A DNA stretch of 41,542 nt, from assembly GCA_014239995.1 (NCBI GenBank), contig JAAZXX010000001.1:1-41542 (forward strand), given 5' to 3'. The position numbers and the translations under genes are program-made. Position 1 is the stretch's first letter; each line of letters starts with the position of its first letter. This DNA is from Verrucomicrobiia bacterium. GTDB taxonomy: Bacteria; Verrucomicrobiota; Verrucomicrobiia; Limisphaerales; AAA164-E04. Positions 1-8,677 of this stretch are shown here, piece after piece. The notes beneath the pieces were generated by a model. That model worked only from the letters and a program-made list of their open reading frames with translations, did no database searches and was not told the DNA's origin.

Positions 1-3000
1 AGGCAATGCGCAGCAGCGTAGAGGGATGGCATGACATCTTCCTCCAGTTCCTCGTCGAGATAAATGATCTCAGGGCTATCGACGCGCGCCTGCAGGGCTT
101 TGACCTGTTCCTGCATCGTTTGTCCCGCATACACATGGCCTGATCCAAAATCCTTGATGACAAGGCAAACATCATCCTCTGCGGTAAAGGCACTCTCATA
201 GGCCTCAAGCAGCAGATCAACGCCCTTACGAGGCAGGGTGCCTCCCACAAAAAGAAACTTGAAGGATTTACGTGTGGGAAGTGCCATGGGTTGTACTTTC
301 GGATGAAAGCGCTTGGGATCAAATCCCAGATGCATGGTTTTCACCTTGTGTGAAGGGATACCTGAACGCAGATAAACGGAGCGGACATATTCGGTATAGG
401 CCCAGAATTCGTCCACTTGTTCGTGGTTTTCCACCCATGCCTTTGGCAGGCTCCCGAATTCCCACGGTTGCATGACAACGAGTTTTCCATGGGATGGGCG
501 TTTGAAATTGGGAGGCCACTGGTGTCGAACAACGAGATCTGTCGTTTTACCCTGATCCGTCTCTGAGGCCTCGTGGATCCTTGTGCCTTTCTCGGTCAAT
601 TCACAAGTGGAGACGGGTTCGACATCCACCGTATTCCCTTGATTCAGCTTCTCGACGAGGTGACGGTTGACATGGGCCAGACTGCTTGATCCCTTGAAGG
701 GTCCTTCCCATCGTACGGAAAAGTCTGCCGGTATGGTCTCAGCATGCTCTGAGGGCTTCCGTGCAGTTGCCGATTCTTTTTCCTCCGGCAGTAAGGATGA
801 GGCACCGTGTTGATGCTGCAGGTTTTCCAGTTTCTCGGCGAGTAGGTTTGATACATGCTGAGAGGAGAAGTTGGCTGTTACGTGTGCCCTGGCTGCCTCG
901 CCCTTTTGCTGTGCCTCATCGCGATGTTCAAACACATGACGCATCTGTTTCCGCAGGTGTTGCCCGCAAGGTTCGGCCCATTGATGTCCCTGGTAGAATT
1001 CAAAACCGGGATCGGTGGTTTCGATTTCTTTTAAGGTATATTCAAGCGGGTAGGCATTGGATGCCTTGAGGAATTCCGTGGTCCCGCTCCAGTTTGTCGC
1101 GATGACCGGCAGTCCCATCATCATCGCTTCGTGCTGCGGGCGTCCCCAGCCTTCACCGCGACTGGGTGCCACCAGGCACTGGGATGCCAGATACATCGAA
1201 GGCAGTTCCTGCCACGGCACCGCCTCGGGCAACAGCTCGATGCGGGGAAGGTCTTCTGGATTGATTTCCAGATGTCTTGCCATGCGGATGATGCACGATT
1301 GGATGGCTTTTGCGCTTCCTTGCTCGGGATGGTTGGACAGGGAAGCTCTCAGGGTGAGGACCACATTGTCCGAGGCTTTGAATTCCTGCATGTAGGCCTT
1401 TAATAAAACATCCCATCCCTTGCGCTGGATCCACTCAAAGACACTCAGGAATCGAAAACCCGCCTCAGACGGCATTTTCATCGGTGTGTGTCTGGCTGGA
1501 TCAAACCATGTGGCGTCGACACCTGCCGGTAGGATGCTGCATTTGTCGGGATTGACGCCGCTTTGAATAAAAGTCTCCCGATTGAACGTTGAGGGCACCC
1601 ATATCTCGTCCATGGTGTCCATGAACGGCAACCAGCTCTCCGGCAATCGATCCGTTTCAAACATGGTCCTACCCACGTGATGTTTGAATCCGTTGAGTCG
1701 TTCAAAGCAGGGGCCAGGGCCATGGCAGACCGAAATGCATCCTTCAGTTTCATTCTCAGCGGGAATCATTTTTTTAAGGGCCCGTTTTTCCCTTTTGCCG
1801 AGTCCTTCAACAAAATCGTTCGAGACGATGCTGCTGTTGTGATGGATGCGTATTGGCAGTCGATCTGCCAGCGGTACCACATACTGCATGGCTTCACTGC
1901 CGTAACCGCTTGCATTAAAGAAAGGTGCTCGCCAATGGATGCTCTTTGGCAACGATGCTGTTTCCTCTTTGATGGTAGGCGGTAGCGCTGTTCCAGGGGA
2001 TGCTTGTCCGGTTTCCCCAGACGCAGCCTTGTCTGATTCATCTGTCTTTTGGGATTCAACGGTGGCGTTCCAGTGGGTAGACACCTTTTGAAGCTCATCC
2101 AGACGATCAGGTGTCCAGAATTTTGAACACTTGGCAATGAAATCTTTTGCGGCATCCTGGCGCCCGTACTGACTCAGCAAGCAAAGGAGATTGGATGCAG
2201 CCGTCTCGTTCTCGGGTAGTTCCTGAAGGGATTGCTGGAGGCAGTGGATGGCAAAGGCGTGATCGCCCCCCCTTGTGTCGTGCCAGGGAATGGAAATATG
2301 GAAAGCGAGGTCGGCGAGGTCGGCCCACGCAACAGCCTTCATGGAGGCCTCCGTCGTATCCAAGGCATAGAGCTTGTTGATATCCACGCGCTTTCTGAAC
2401 TCACCTCGCACCTGCTCCTCTTCACGTGAGGAAAGGTTCGATTGCTGAGTGATTCCCTCGGTATTCTGGAAAAACAAGGAGAGCAGCTCTGGAACATGCA
2501 ACACACGAATACCTGCTTCTGCTGCACGCATCAGGATCTCGTAATCACCCACTGCCTTCCAGTGCTCATCAAACAGTTCAAGTTCCATCAAGCGGGACTT
2601 GCGCCAAAACTGAAGGCATCCGGTATAGCAGTAAAAAAGACTCAAGCCCGGATGATAATCGGGGTAGCGGACTTCCTTGATTACGTGGCTGGAGGGAAAC
2701 GCATCATTGGGCTTGGATGTCCACAGGCAATCCGCATAAGCCAGCCCCGTTTCGGGCTCCTTCTCCATGGCCTGTGCCAGGCGTTCAAAGGCATCGTTTC
2801 GGTGGGCATCGTCTGTATTGGCATTGACCACATATGTTCCACGAGCCTCTCGGACGCCGCGATTCCAGGCCTCATAGAGGGTTTCGCGTGTTTCGGTGCG
2901 TATGTAGCGCACATTGGCATGGTTTTTCTGAAAACGCTTGACGATGGCACCTTCATTCTCTGGTGATGCGCTGTCGATCACCAGGATTTCAAGTCGATTT

Positions 3001-5297
3001 CCGAGCGTCTGGTCCAGAAGGTTTTTAAGGCATCCTTCGATAAATCGCTCACTGGCGTAGGTCGATACCAACGCGGTCACCCATGGTTCCTCGACATCGT
3101 TTGTCACCTCTGATTTGACGACTGAGGATCCTTCCTTATTGACGTCATGATCCTCAACGACACGCTCACGTGTACTTTCTGTTGAGGCCTGCTGAACCCG
3201 TTTGATTTCTTCATGTGTCAGTTTTTCGGACTCCCATTCACCGGCCTGATGAAAGCAATTTGCAAGCTGGCTCAAGGTGGAGATATGATTGGGTTCTGAT
3301 TGCAGGCTACGTGCAAGGAATTGTGCGGCCTGCAGGTGATTCCCCTCACGCATGTGCCATTGTGCCATTTGACGATGCAGTGTGGCGTTCTCGGGATCCG
3401 CCAGAAGGGCGCGTTCCATCAGGTTCAGGAATGCTTCTTTCTGCAGGGTCTTGAATGCCGATTCAATGCCCTGTTTCAGGATTTCTGTATGGGTCTTGAT
3501 CGTGTCATCTGAGGCCATGGCCGCGGTGATGACCCATGCATGTTGCTCCAGGCTGAAGGCATGCTTCAGTGCCTGCAGGACATGTTTGGATTCGAGCATG
3601 TCCTCAGGTGCCTGCTTGGTAAATAATTCCTTTGCCTTTGCACCGTCGTTTTGATCGATTGCGGCTTCCACGGCCCTTATGAATGCCGTGGGTGTCATCT
3701 GCATGGCAGAGTTTGCAACCTGTGGATGGGATGCATTGCATGGCAATTTTTCCCGAAGACGTTCAGCTTCCTCAAAGTCAGGTTGTTCTTGCTTCAATTC
3801 ATCCAGGTATTGTTCCGCCAAATCCCATTGCTGACAGAGTGCCGCTGCCCGTGCCACGTGCCATGGCAGGCGCTGATGCTTGCATCCGTCCGTCTTGGCC
3901 TTGGCGAATTCCGATAAAGCCATCGCTCCATTCCCTTGTCCCAGGAAGGCGAGGCCAGACCAGAAACGTAGCCAAGGGTCGTTGGGATGCAGGTTCAAAT
4001 GCTCAAGAACGCCACCGATGTGCGCCAGGGGGCTCATTTCCGCCAGGAATGCATCAGCCTCCAATCCTTGTTGAAAATCGGTGCTGCTCAGGCTGAGACG
4101 GTAGGGGCGTCCCAGGTCTCCAAGTGAATTGACATAATCCGCAGCAGCAGATTGCTTGTGGGCCTGCTCCAGCCGCAAAGCTGAACCACGCATTTTCAAA
4201 TGGTGTTTGCGCTTGGGTTTTTGAAGGAGGTTTTCATACAGCGGATTGAGTTTGCGGGCTGCATTCTCGGCACCGTAAAGCTGGCGGCAGACGGTCTGGG
4301 CATTTTGTCCGATGCGTTTCCGCTCCTCAGGATGATGATAAAGGAATTCAATGGCCTCCTGGTAAGCTTTTTCCGATTGTACAACCAGGCCTGAAAAATG
4401 GTCCACCACAAGGCCCTTGATGCCACCATAGGGGAAGACGACCGGGGGAATGCCTGCATGCATGATTTCCTGCAGGTTGAGTTCTCCTGAGGCATAGGTA
4501 TCCTCGCAAAGCGGGTAGCCGTAGACATCCAATTGCTCCACAATGGAATCGATGCTTTCGACGTGTCCCAGGAAGGAAAAACGATCTTCTGTCTTGAGCA
4601 GTTTGGTTTGCTGCCTGAGCTCGCGTTCAATGCCAGAGCCGCAGACCATGAAATGGATTTTAGGCACGTCCACGCCAGAGCTCATTCGGACGAAATGGGG
4701 ATGCATTTTGTAGCGATGCACCGTACCAATGTATCCCACGTTAAAAGTCTCATGCTCCTTGGGCTTGACCTGGGCCACTCGGTCGAAGTCGGCAGGATCC
4801 ACGATCATGGCCGTTTTTTGGATTTTTTCCTCAACAGAGAGGTTTTGGAAGGCGGGAACTTCCGCATGTGTCGTGGGATTGGTCGCCACCGTCAGGTCGG
4901 CATACTGGATGAGTTCCGGAACAATAACCTGGGGCACGTGCTTTCCAGCAACGTGGCACCAGACCAGCATCCGTGTCTCCACCAGGTCCATGGCCATAAA
5001 CGCCCGCATGGCAGGAGAGTTCCACCAGTGCAGATGCACGAGATCGGCCTGTTGTATCTGGTAATTTAAAAAGGGTTTGCCGCAACCATGGTCCACCTCG
5101 TAGCCATAACTCTCTGCCAGGCGCATGCCCTCTGGTGTGGGGCGTTGAAGCGAAAGTATACGATGGTTGAATTGTGATTCCTGACTTGTGGAATGCTTGG
5201 ACAGGGCCAAGGCCACGCGTGATGCGCCTCCATTGGTCAGACGCTCGATGATGTGAAGGATGGTGTGTTTTCCGTCCCTGGAAATGGAGGCACTCAT
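1..5297 (-). CDS. Giant multi-domain glycosyltransferase (GT4-helical repeat-GT2-GT4-GT4), 3' end outside window
   Basis: Reading the minus strand from an ATG at 5297 gives an unbroken frame of about 1,765 codons to the left edge, where it is cut. I see four transferase modules. Residues about 1-380 form a GT-B/GT4 domain with an early GGASR motif and an EX7E-type acceptor region (SGELNLQEIMHAG, near 4470). Residues about 385-715 look like helical TPR-type repeats. Residues about 735-960 form a GT2/GT-A domain beginning WVTALVSTYASERF, with NANTDD as the DxD-like metal site near 2820. Residues about 1115-1500 form a second GT4 with GEGWGRPQHEAMMMG near 1150. From about 1520 a third GT4 starts (FVGGTLPRKG near 220) and is truncated. 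No signal peptide or membrane segment is visible, so the protein is probably cytosolic. Its position beside fliC suggests flagellin or surface glycan modification; this is inference, and donor and acceptor are unknown. Confidence 0.85.
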   Translation of the reverse strand, partial: MSASISRDGKHTILHIIERLTNGGASRVALALSKHSTSQESQFNHRILSLQRPTPEGMRLAESYGYEVDHGCGKPFLNYQIQQADLVHLHWWNSPAMRAFMAMDLVETRMLVWCHVAGKHVPQVIVPELIQYADLTVATNPTTHAEVPAFQNLSVEEKIQKTAMIVDPADFDRVAQVKPKEHETFNVGYIGTVHRYKMHPHFVRMSSGVDVPKIHFMVCGSGIERELRQQTKLLKTEDRFSFLGHVESIDSIVEQLDVYGYPLCEDTYASGELNLQEIMHAGIPPVVFPYGGIKGLVVDHFSGLVVQSEKAYQEAIEFLYHHPEERKRIGQNAQTVCRQLYGAENAARKLNPLYENLLQKPKRKHHLKMRGSALRLEQAHKQSAAADYVNSLGDLGRPYRLSLSSTDFQQGLEADAFLAEMSPLAHIGGVLEHLNLHPNDPWLRFWSGLAFLGQGNGAMALSEFAKAKTDGCKHQRLPWHVARAAALCQQWDLAEQYLDELKQEQPDFEEAERLREKLPCNASHPQVANSAMQMTPTAFIRAVEAAIDQNDGAKAKELFTKQAPEDMLESKHVLQALKHAFSLEQHAWVITAAMASDDTIKTHTEILKQGIESAFKTLQKEAFLNLMERALLADPENATLHRQMAQWHMREGNHLQAAQFLARSLQSEPNHISTLSQLANCFHQAGEWESEKLTHEEIKRVQQASTESTRERVVEDHDVNKEGSSVVKSEVTNDVEEPWVTALVSTYASERFIEGCLKNLLDQTLGNRLEILVIDSASPENEGAIVKRFQKNHANVRYIRTETRETLYEAWNRGVREARGTYVVNANTDDAHRNDAFERLAQAMEKEPETGLAYADCLWTSKPNDAFPSSHVIKEVRYPDYHPGLSLFYCYTGCLQFWRKSRLMELELFDEHWKAVGDYEILMRAAEAGIRVLHVPELLSLFFQNTEGITQQSNLSSREEEQVRGEFRKRVDINKLYALDTTEASMKAVAWADLADLAFHISIPWHDTRGGDHAFAIHCLQQSLQELPENETAASNLLCLLSQYGRQDAAKDFIAKCSKFWTPDRLDELQKVSTHWNATVESQKTDESDKAASGETGQASPGTALPPTIKEETASLPKSIHWRAPFFNASGYGSEAMQYVVPLADRLPIRIHHNSSIVSNDFVEGLGKREKRALKKMIPAENETEGCISVCHGPGPCFERLNGFKHHVGRTMFETDRLPESWLPFMDTMDEIWVPSTFNRETFIQSGVNPDKCSILPAGVDATWFDPARHTPMKMPSEAGFRFLSVFEWIQRKGWDVLLKAYMQEFKASDNVVLTLRASLSNHPEQGSAKAIQSCIIRMARHLEINPEDLPRIELLPEAVPWQELPSMYLASQCLVAPSRGEGWGRPQHEAMMMGLPVIATNWSGTTEFLKASNAYPLEYTLKEIETTDPGFEFYQGHQWAEPCGQHLRKQMRHVFEHRDEAQQKGEAARAHVTANFSSQHVSNLLAEKLENLQHQHGASSLLPEEKESATARKPSEHAETIPADFSVRWEGPFKGSSSLAHVNRHLVEKLNQGNTVDVEPVSTCELTEKGTRIHEASETDQGKTTDLVVRHQWPPNFKRPSHGKLVVMQPWEFGSLPKAWVENHEQVDEFWAYTEYVRSVYLRSGIPSHKVKTMHLGFDPKRFHPKVQPMALPTRKSFKFLFVGGTLPRKGVDLLLEAYESAFTAEDDVCLVIKDFGSGHVYAGQTMQEQVKALQARVDSPEIIYLDEELEEDVMPSLYAAAHC

Positions 5298-5641
5298 TGG
5301 CTGCGCTTTAAGGTCATTTGCCGTTACCGGCCGGTTGGCATGATTTTTTGTTCGAAAAGATCCTCTTGCTCTCTTTGCCATTTACATCACATGGTCTCAA
5401 AGGTGTCGTGTTGGTTTCAACGCAGGATCCGGAGTTCAAGGACTTGAGGGATGAAGACGATATCCATTTTTCTCTAGTTTCACGGGCGGTTACTTTGAAC
5501 ATTTTGCACCATCAACGCCAGGGGAGGATGACTGTGGTCTCCTGAATCAATGAGGGTAACTATTGTTGTGCGAATGAAACACCTCACTCCAACTCCATGG
5601 CCCCTGAAAAGGGAGAATAACGCTTCGGATGAAATACAGGC
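5298..5641. other. Intergenic gap between glycosyltransferase start and flagellin stop
   Basis: This 344-base stretch holds no convincing gene; short frames on both strands look like chance. Transcription from fliC should run leftward through it. A weak CCCT-GAAA-AGGG stem lies about 35-45 bases beyond the fliC stop (near 5602), but it has no clear T tract on the minus strand, so it is not a confident terminator. A perfect 10-base palindrome ACCGGCCGGT lies at 5326-5335, about 30 bases before the glycosyltransferase start. No sigma-54 promoter and no strong ribosome binding site were found for the glycosyltransferase, which may be read through from fliC. Confidence 0.5.
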
Positions 5642-6457
5642 CTACTGGAGAAGTCTCAGGACATTTTGTGGCAATTGATTGGCTTGGGCCAACATCGCTG
5701 TTCCTGATTGAACGAGGATGTTATACCTGGCGAATTCACTCGACTCCTTGGCCACATCGACATCCTGTATGCGCGACCTGGCCGCTGTCAGGTTTTCGCT
5801 TGCGATGGTTATTTGATCTGAAATCGCGTTCAGCCTGGACTGATAGGCACCTACTTGGGCACGGGATGTTGCAAGGCTTTTTGTGACTGTATCGATCTGA
5901 TCGAGGGCAGCATTGGCGTCTCCGGTGGTTAGCAAGTTACCTGCTGCAAGCACCGTTCTTATATCGGCGTCGAGATCGATCGCTTCCATGGTCATCGTGG
6001 CACCATCGGAATTCACCGTGACATTCATATCCGTACCGTCTGGGGCGAAAAGGGCTACTCCATTAAACTGTTTATCTATCATCCCATCGACATGGGTTTT
6101 AAGTTGTTGGTATTCTTGGTCATACAGCCCTAGATCGCTGGTCTGTCTGGTGGTGTCCATGGCCAGGAGTGACAGTTCACCCATGCGCTCCAGGGCGGTG
6201 GCGATGTTTTGCATGTAACCATCCTGCACCTGGGTGAAGGACGTTGCGTTGGCCACGTTGCCTTTCACCGCATCATGACGCTGAATCTGGGCGCTCATTT
6301 TCATTGAAACGGCGGTCCCACTTGCATCGTCAGAGATGGAAGTAATTCTGGATCCCGAACTCAATCGTGACAGGGATTTTTGTAGCTGCCCCTGATTGAC
6401 GTTCAGGTTGTTCGTGGTCGACTGCGCTGCGAGGTTTGTATTAATTACCAATGGCAT
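5642..6457 (-). CDS. fliC: Flagellin FliC, short form (271 aa)
   Basis: Flagellin forms the external filament and is exported unfolded through the flagellar type III apparatus. The N terminus (MPLVINTNLAAQSTTNNL) and following LSRLSSGSRITSISDDASG are classical D0/D1 sequence. The C terminus (SGTAMLAQANQLPQNVLRLL) is the conserved D0 polymerisation and export end. Only about 100 residues separate the conserved ends, so the variable D2/D3 domains are essentially missing and the filament surface is formed by D1. The start at 6457 has an AAGAAAGGA ribosome site on the minus strand. The gene follows fliW and csrA in the same direction, the arrangement in which CsrA represses flagellin translation and FliW relieves it. 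No fliD or fliS is present nearby. Confidence 0.97.
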   Translation of the reverse strand: MPLVINTNLAAQSTTNNLNVNQGQLQKSLSRLSSGSRITSISDDASGTAVSMKMSAQIQRHDAVKGNVANATSFTQVQDGYMQNIATALERMGELSLLAMDTTRQTSDLGLYDQEYQQLKTHVDGMIDKQFNGVALFAPDGTDMNVTVNSDGATMTMEAIDLDADIRTVLAAGNLLTTGDANAALDQIDTVTKSLATSRAQVGAYQSRLNAISDQITIASENLTAARSRIQDVDVAKESSEFARYNILVQSGTAMLAQANQLPQNVLRLLQ

Positions 6458-6539
6458 TGTATGATTCCTTTCTTGTTTTTTTATAAACGACTATTATACG
6501 ACTAAAAAACTACAACATGCAGGATGTATCCTGGTTCTC
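6458..6539 (-). promoter_or_regulatory. fliC leader with GGA motifs and a -10-like box
   Basis: The 82 bases between csrA and fliC read, on the minus strand, two GGA triplets just after the csrA stop. One sits in a small inverted repeat CAGGA-TACA-TCCTG (6520-6533). Further down is a perfect TATAAT (6498 to 6493) with no good -35 element, then the AAAGGA ribosome site, itself a GGA. Several GGA motifs including one in the ribosome site resemble CsrA-controlled flagellin leaders, but here the upstream GGA lies in the stem rather than the loop. If TATAAT is a real promoter, the upstream GGA would be absent from the short transcript. Confidence 0.35.
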
Positions 6540-6770
6540 CTACTTTGCCATGACTGGCGTTTTTAATTTTGTAAGGTCAGTATCTGGAGCCGTGGCTGCC
6601 TTCTGATTACTGAACCTGATCTCATCATGGATTTCCTTGCGGAAAATGGGTATGTCCTTGGGCGCATCAACCCCGATTTTCACCGTCTCCTTATCCGATT
6701 TCAGGATATGGACTGTGATTTGGCCATCAATGATGATGCTTTCTCCTGTCTTGCGTGATAAAACTAACAT
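6540..6770 (-). CDS. csrA: Carbon storage/flagellin translational regulator CsrA
   Basis: CsrA is a small homodimeric RNA-binding protein that blocks ribosome access at GGA motifs in mRNA leaders. The 76-residue protein starts MLVLSRKTGESIIIDG, with the invariant Leu4 and Arg6 of the RNA-binding surface, and continues to IPIFRKEIHDEI, which holds the second conserved Arg. After that comes a loose polar tail of about 25 residues (SNQKAATAPDTDL...), somewhat longer than in the shortest CsrA proteins. I chose the ATG at 6770 because it gives the canonical MLVLSR start; an in-frame TTG two codons upstream is less likely. It lies between fliW (36-base gap) and fliC, so FliW is expected to sequester it until flagellin is exported. 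Confidence 0.96.
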   Translation of the reverse strand: MLVLSRKTGESIIIDGQITVHILKSDKETVKIGVDAPKDIPIFRKEIHDEIRFSNQKAATAPDTDLTKLKTPVMAK

Positions 6771-6806
6771 AATCAATTTATTCTATATAAAATATGCTAC
6801 AGGTTT

Positions 6807-7262
6807 TTATTCACCCAGAGGGGCATCAACGGCATATTCAACGGCATTTTTGACGACGAATTGAGCACCCATTTGGTTGTCTCTATTCAAGATGATAGGA
6901 CCCTTCAAGTTGGCTGTGGCTCTGCCGTCTGGATGTACGGTTACTACCTGAAACAACATCAGGCTTTCCAAGTTCTCGATCTTAAGCAAGTCCAGATCCT
7001 CACGGGAAAAGTCGGGCTTGTAGTTCGGGAAACCTACTTGGGAGGGAATCAAGAGAAATGATAATTCAGGGTCTTCAAGCATTTGTAACCACCAGAAAGG
7101 TCCATCCTCCTCTTTGTCGAGGAGGCAATAGTTCTTGATGTTTTCAAACCCCATGATTCCGTGTGGGAATCGGAATGTTTGTTTTGATACCACCCCGTTC
7201 TTAGGTTTATTCTCTGTTTGCACAGCGTCCATGATGGCAGGGCTCAGCAATTGGTATGCCAT
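6807..7262 (-). CDS. fliW: Flagellar assembly factor FliW
   Basis: FliW binds flagellin and CsrA alternately, so that flagellin synthesis is coupled to its export. The conserved FRFPHGIMGFENIKNYCLL block (residues about 30-50) and the C-terminal NLKGPIILNRDNQMGAQFV motif are typical; 151 residues is close to the family norm. The ATG at 7262 has a good ribosome site (AGGAG, 6-base spacer). A second in-frame ATG at 7232 would give the N-terminal length seen in most FliW proteins. The first codons (7261-7246) also spell a sigma-54-like sequence, which leaves some doubt about which start is used. Likely cotranscribed with csrA and perhaps fliC. Confidence 0.93.
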   Translation of the reverse strand: MAYQLLSPAIMDAVQTENKPKNGVVSKQTFRFPHGIMGFENIKNYCLLDKEEDGPFWWLQMLEDPELSFLLIPSQVGFPNYKPDFSREDLDLLKIENLESLMLFQVVTVHPDGRATANLKGPIILNRDNQMGAQFVVKNAVEYAVDAPLGE

Positions 7263-7797
7263 TGCATGCTCCTTTTCTTTTCAGGCACTTTAATCAAATT
7301 CCAGCAGTGCCCTTCCGGCTTAAGATCTAAATACATCGTAAACTACAGCAAAGTAACACGTTAAAAAAATTAAACCCATACAACATGGCGGTAACTTATG
7401 AGTCTAACTTTTTTACAAACAAAATATAAAAGGTGTTCCAGTTCTCCTCAAATTCGTGACGCTTAGGCAGAAATTGCCCATCTTAAAGGCAGTATTGGCC
7501 CTGTTCTCTTATCGCCGGGAACTGGGCAAACGATGCCTCTTCTTTCCAATTTCAAATGAGCAAGGTGGGGGGGGAAAAAATTACCCCATGGAACCGTCTA
7601 GTAAATCGATCCAACCCGGGTAAGTGCTGCTTGGTAGCGCATGTGGTCCGTTTATAGAATAAAATAAAAACTCCATAACCAGATGTACTGGAAGTAAAAG
7701 CATAAATATTAAAACCTTAAATTACGTTCTCGGCGTGAGGCTCTCCATCTAGTGGCATACCTTTTGCTTCCAGGCTTTCGACTTAATCAAAATCGTT
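7263..7797. other. Divergent regulatory gap between fliW and flgB
   Basis: This 535-base stretch has no convincing coding frame and is AT-rich compared with the genes. It must carry the control regions of the leftward fliW-csrA-fliC genes and of the long rightward flgB operon. Visible elements are the fliW ribosome site (near 7269-7273), a G8A6 homopolymer tract (7567-7580) followed by CCCC, and the sigma-54 promoter at 7753-7768. I found no clear dyad that would mark an enhancer site for the sigma-54 activator and no terminator. Confidence 0.6.
7753..7768 (+). promoter_or_regulatory. Sigma-54 promoter of the flgB-flhF operon
   Basis: The sequence TGGCAT-ACCTT-TTGCT matches the sigma-54 consensus TGGCAC-N5-TTGCW, with GG (7754-7755) and GC (7766-7767) exactly 10 bases apart. 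Transcription should start near 7779, about 19 bases before the flgB ATG. The same motif recurs before the small membrane gene upstream of fliA and before flgF, and a sigma-54 activator is encoded at 37014-38486, so the assignment is well supported by context. Confidence 0.9.
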
Positions 7798-8181
7798 ATG
7801 ATCGAAGGCTTATTCAATCAATCCAACTACATTGCGACCAAAAAAATGATGGACGCAACGACCTTACGCCAGGAGGCCATCGCCAGCAACATCGGTAACG
7901 TCCAGACGCCGGGCTACAAGCGGATAGACGTCGCAAATGACTTCAAGGATGCATTTGCCAAGGCACTCAATGGTGGAGGTACTGAAGCACTGAAACAACT
8001 TGCTCCCGGTATTGAGGTCGACAGTGATGCTACCGAGCGTGATGAAACTGGAAACACAGTGGATCTTGAAAAGGAAATTCTCCACCTCAGTGAAAATCAA
8101 ATTGCCCACCATCTGGAGGTCAAGATTGTGACGGGCACCCTCTCCAAGCTGCGACTTGCGATTACCGGTAGACCTTCGTAA
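7798..8181 (+). CDS. flgB: Flagellar proximal rod protein FlgB
   Basis: FlgB is a component of the proximal part of the periplasmic rod. The N-terminal helix carries the rod-family signature RQEAIASNIGNVQTPGYKR (residues about 24-42), followed by VANDFKDAF. The C-terminal helix ends LEVKIVTGTLSKLRLAITG. At 127 residues it is of ordinary length. No ribosome binding site is visible in the short leader. It is the first gene of the long flgB-flhF operon behind a sigma-54 promoter and is followed 23 bases later by flgC, the standard order. Confidence 0.96.
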   Translation: MIEGLFNQSNYIATKKMMDATTLRQEAIASNIGNVQTPGYKRIDVANDFKDAFAKALNGGGTEALKQLAPGIEVDSDATERDETGNTVDLEKEILHLSENQIAHHLEVKIVTGTLSKLRLAITGRPS

Positions 8182-8204
8182 ACAATTTACCCTAAAGATT
8201 TAAT

Positions 8205-8648
8205 ATGAATAATATGATACGCATCATGCCAGGAGCTGACACCGCCGTTTCCGCCTTGAATGCGGAGCGGATGAAGCTCGAAATCATTTCTCAGAACATT
8301 GCCAACGCCAATGTGACCAGGACCGAGGAAGGAGGGCCATACCAGCGTAAAGAAGTGGTGTTTGAATCCTTTCTCCACGAGTCGCTGAACAAGGAAGGCT
8401 CGCAGTCCGATGCACCCATGATGGTCAAGGTAGGGGGCATTGAGACGGACGAAACACCTGGCGTTACCATTCATGACCCCAGCCACCCGGACGCAGATGA
8501 CGATGGTAACGTGCAACTCCCCAACATGAACATCCATAAGGAAATGGTGGATATGATCCAGGCGTCACGCGCCTATGAGGCAAATCTTTCCTCTATCAAG
8601 TTCGCACGAAGCATGGCCGTTCAAACCCTGAATATTGGCCGCTCCTGA
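8205..8648 (+). CDS. flgC: Flagellar proximal rod protein FlgC
   Basis: FlgC is a rod component next to FlgB. The N terminus has AERMKLEIISQNIANANVTR (residues about 23-42), then GGPYQRKEVVFESF, both characteristic. The C terminus has NMNIHKEMVDMIQASRAYEANLS (near residues 105-128), the conserved C-terminal rod helix. Length is 147 residues. An alternative ATG lies three codons downstream. In most bacteria fliE follows flgC; here the next gene starts 29 bases later and is fliF with an N-terminal extension. Confidence 0.96.
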   Translation: MNNMIRIMPGADTAVSALNAERMKLEIISQNIANANVTRTEEGGPYQRKEVVFESFLHESLNKEGSQSDAPMMVKVGGIETDETPGVTIHDPSHPDADDDGNVQLPNMNIHKEMVDMIQASRAYEANLSSIKFARSMAVQTLNIGRS

Positions 8649-8677
8649 TTCATCAGGCATAGAAGGGTATACTGATT

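Noticed and set aside
2147-4096. Many short plus-strand frames in the first 5 kb
   Set aside because: All are shadows of the single long minus-strand glycosyltransferase frame.
5314-5545. Short overlapping frames on both strands between fliC and the glycosyltransferase
   Set aside because: Neither has a ribosome site, a recognisable domain or supporting context; they overlap each other.
5595-5620. Hairpin CCCT-GAAA-AGGG as the fliC terminator
   Set aside because: The stem is only four pairs and lacks a T tract on the minus strand.
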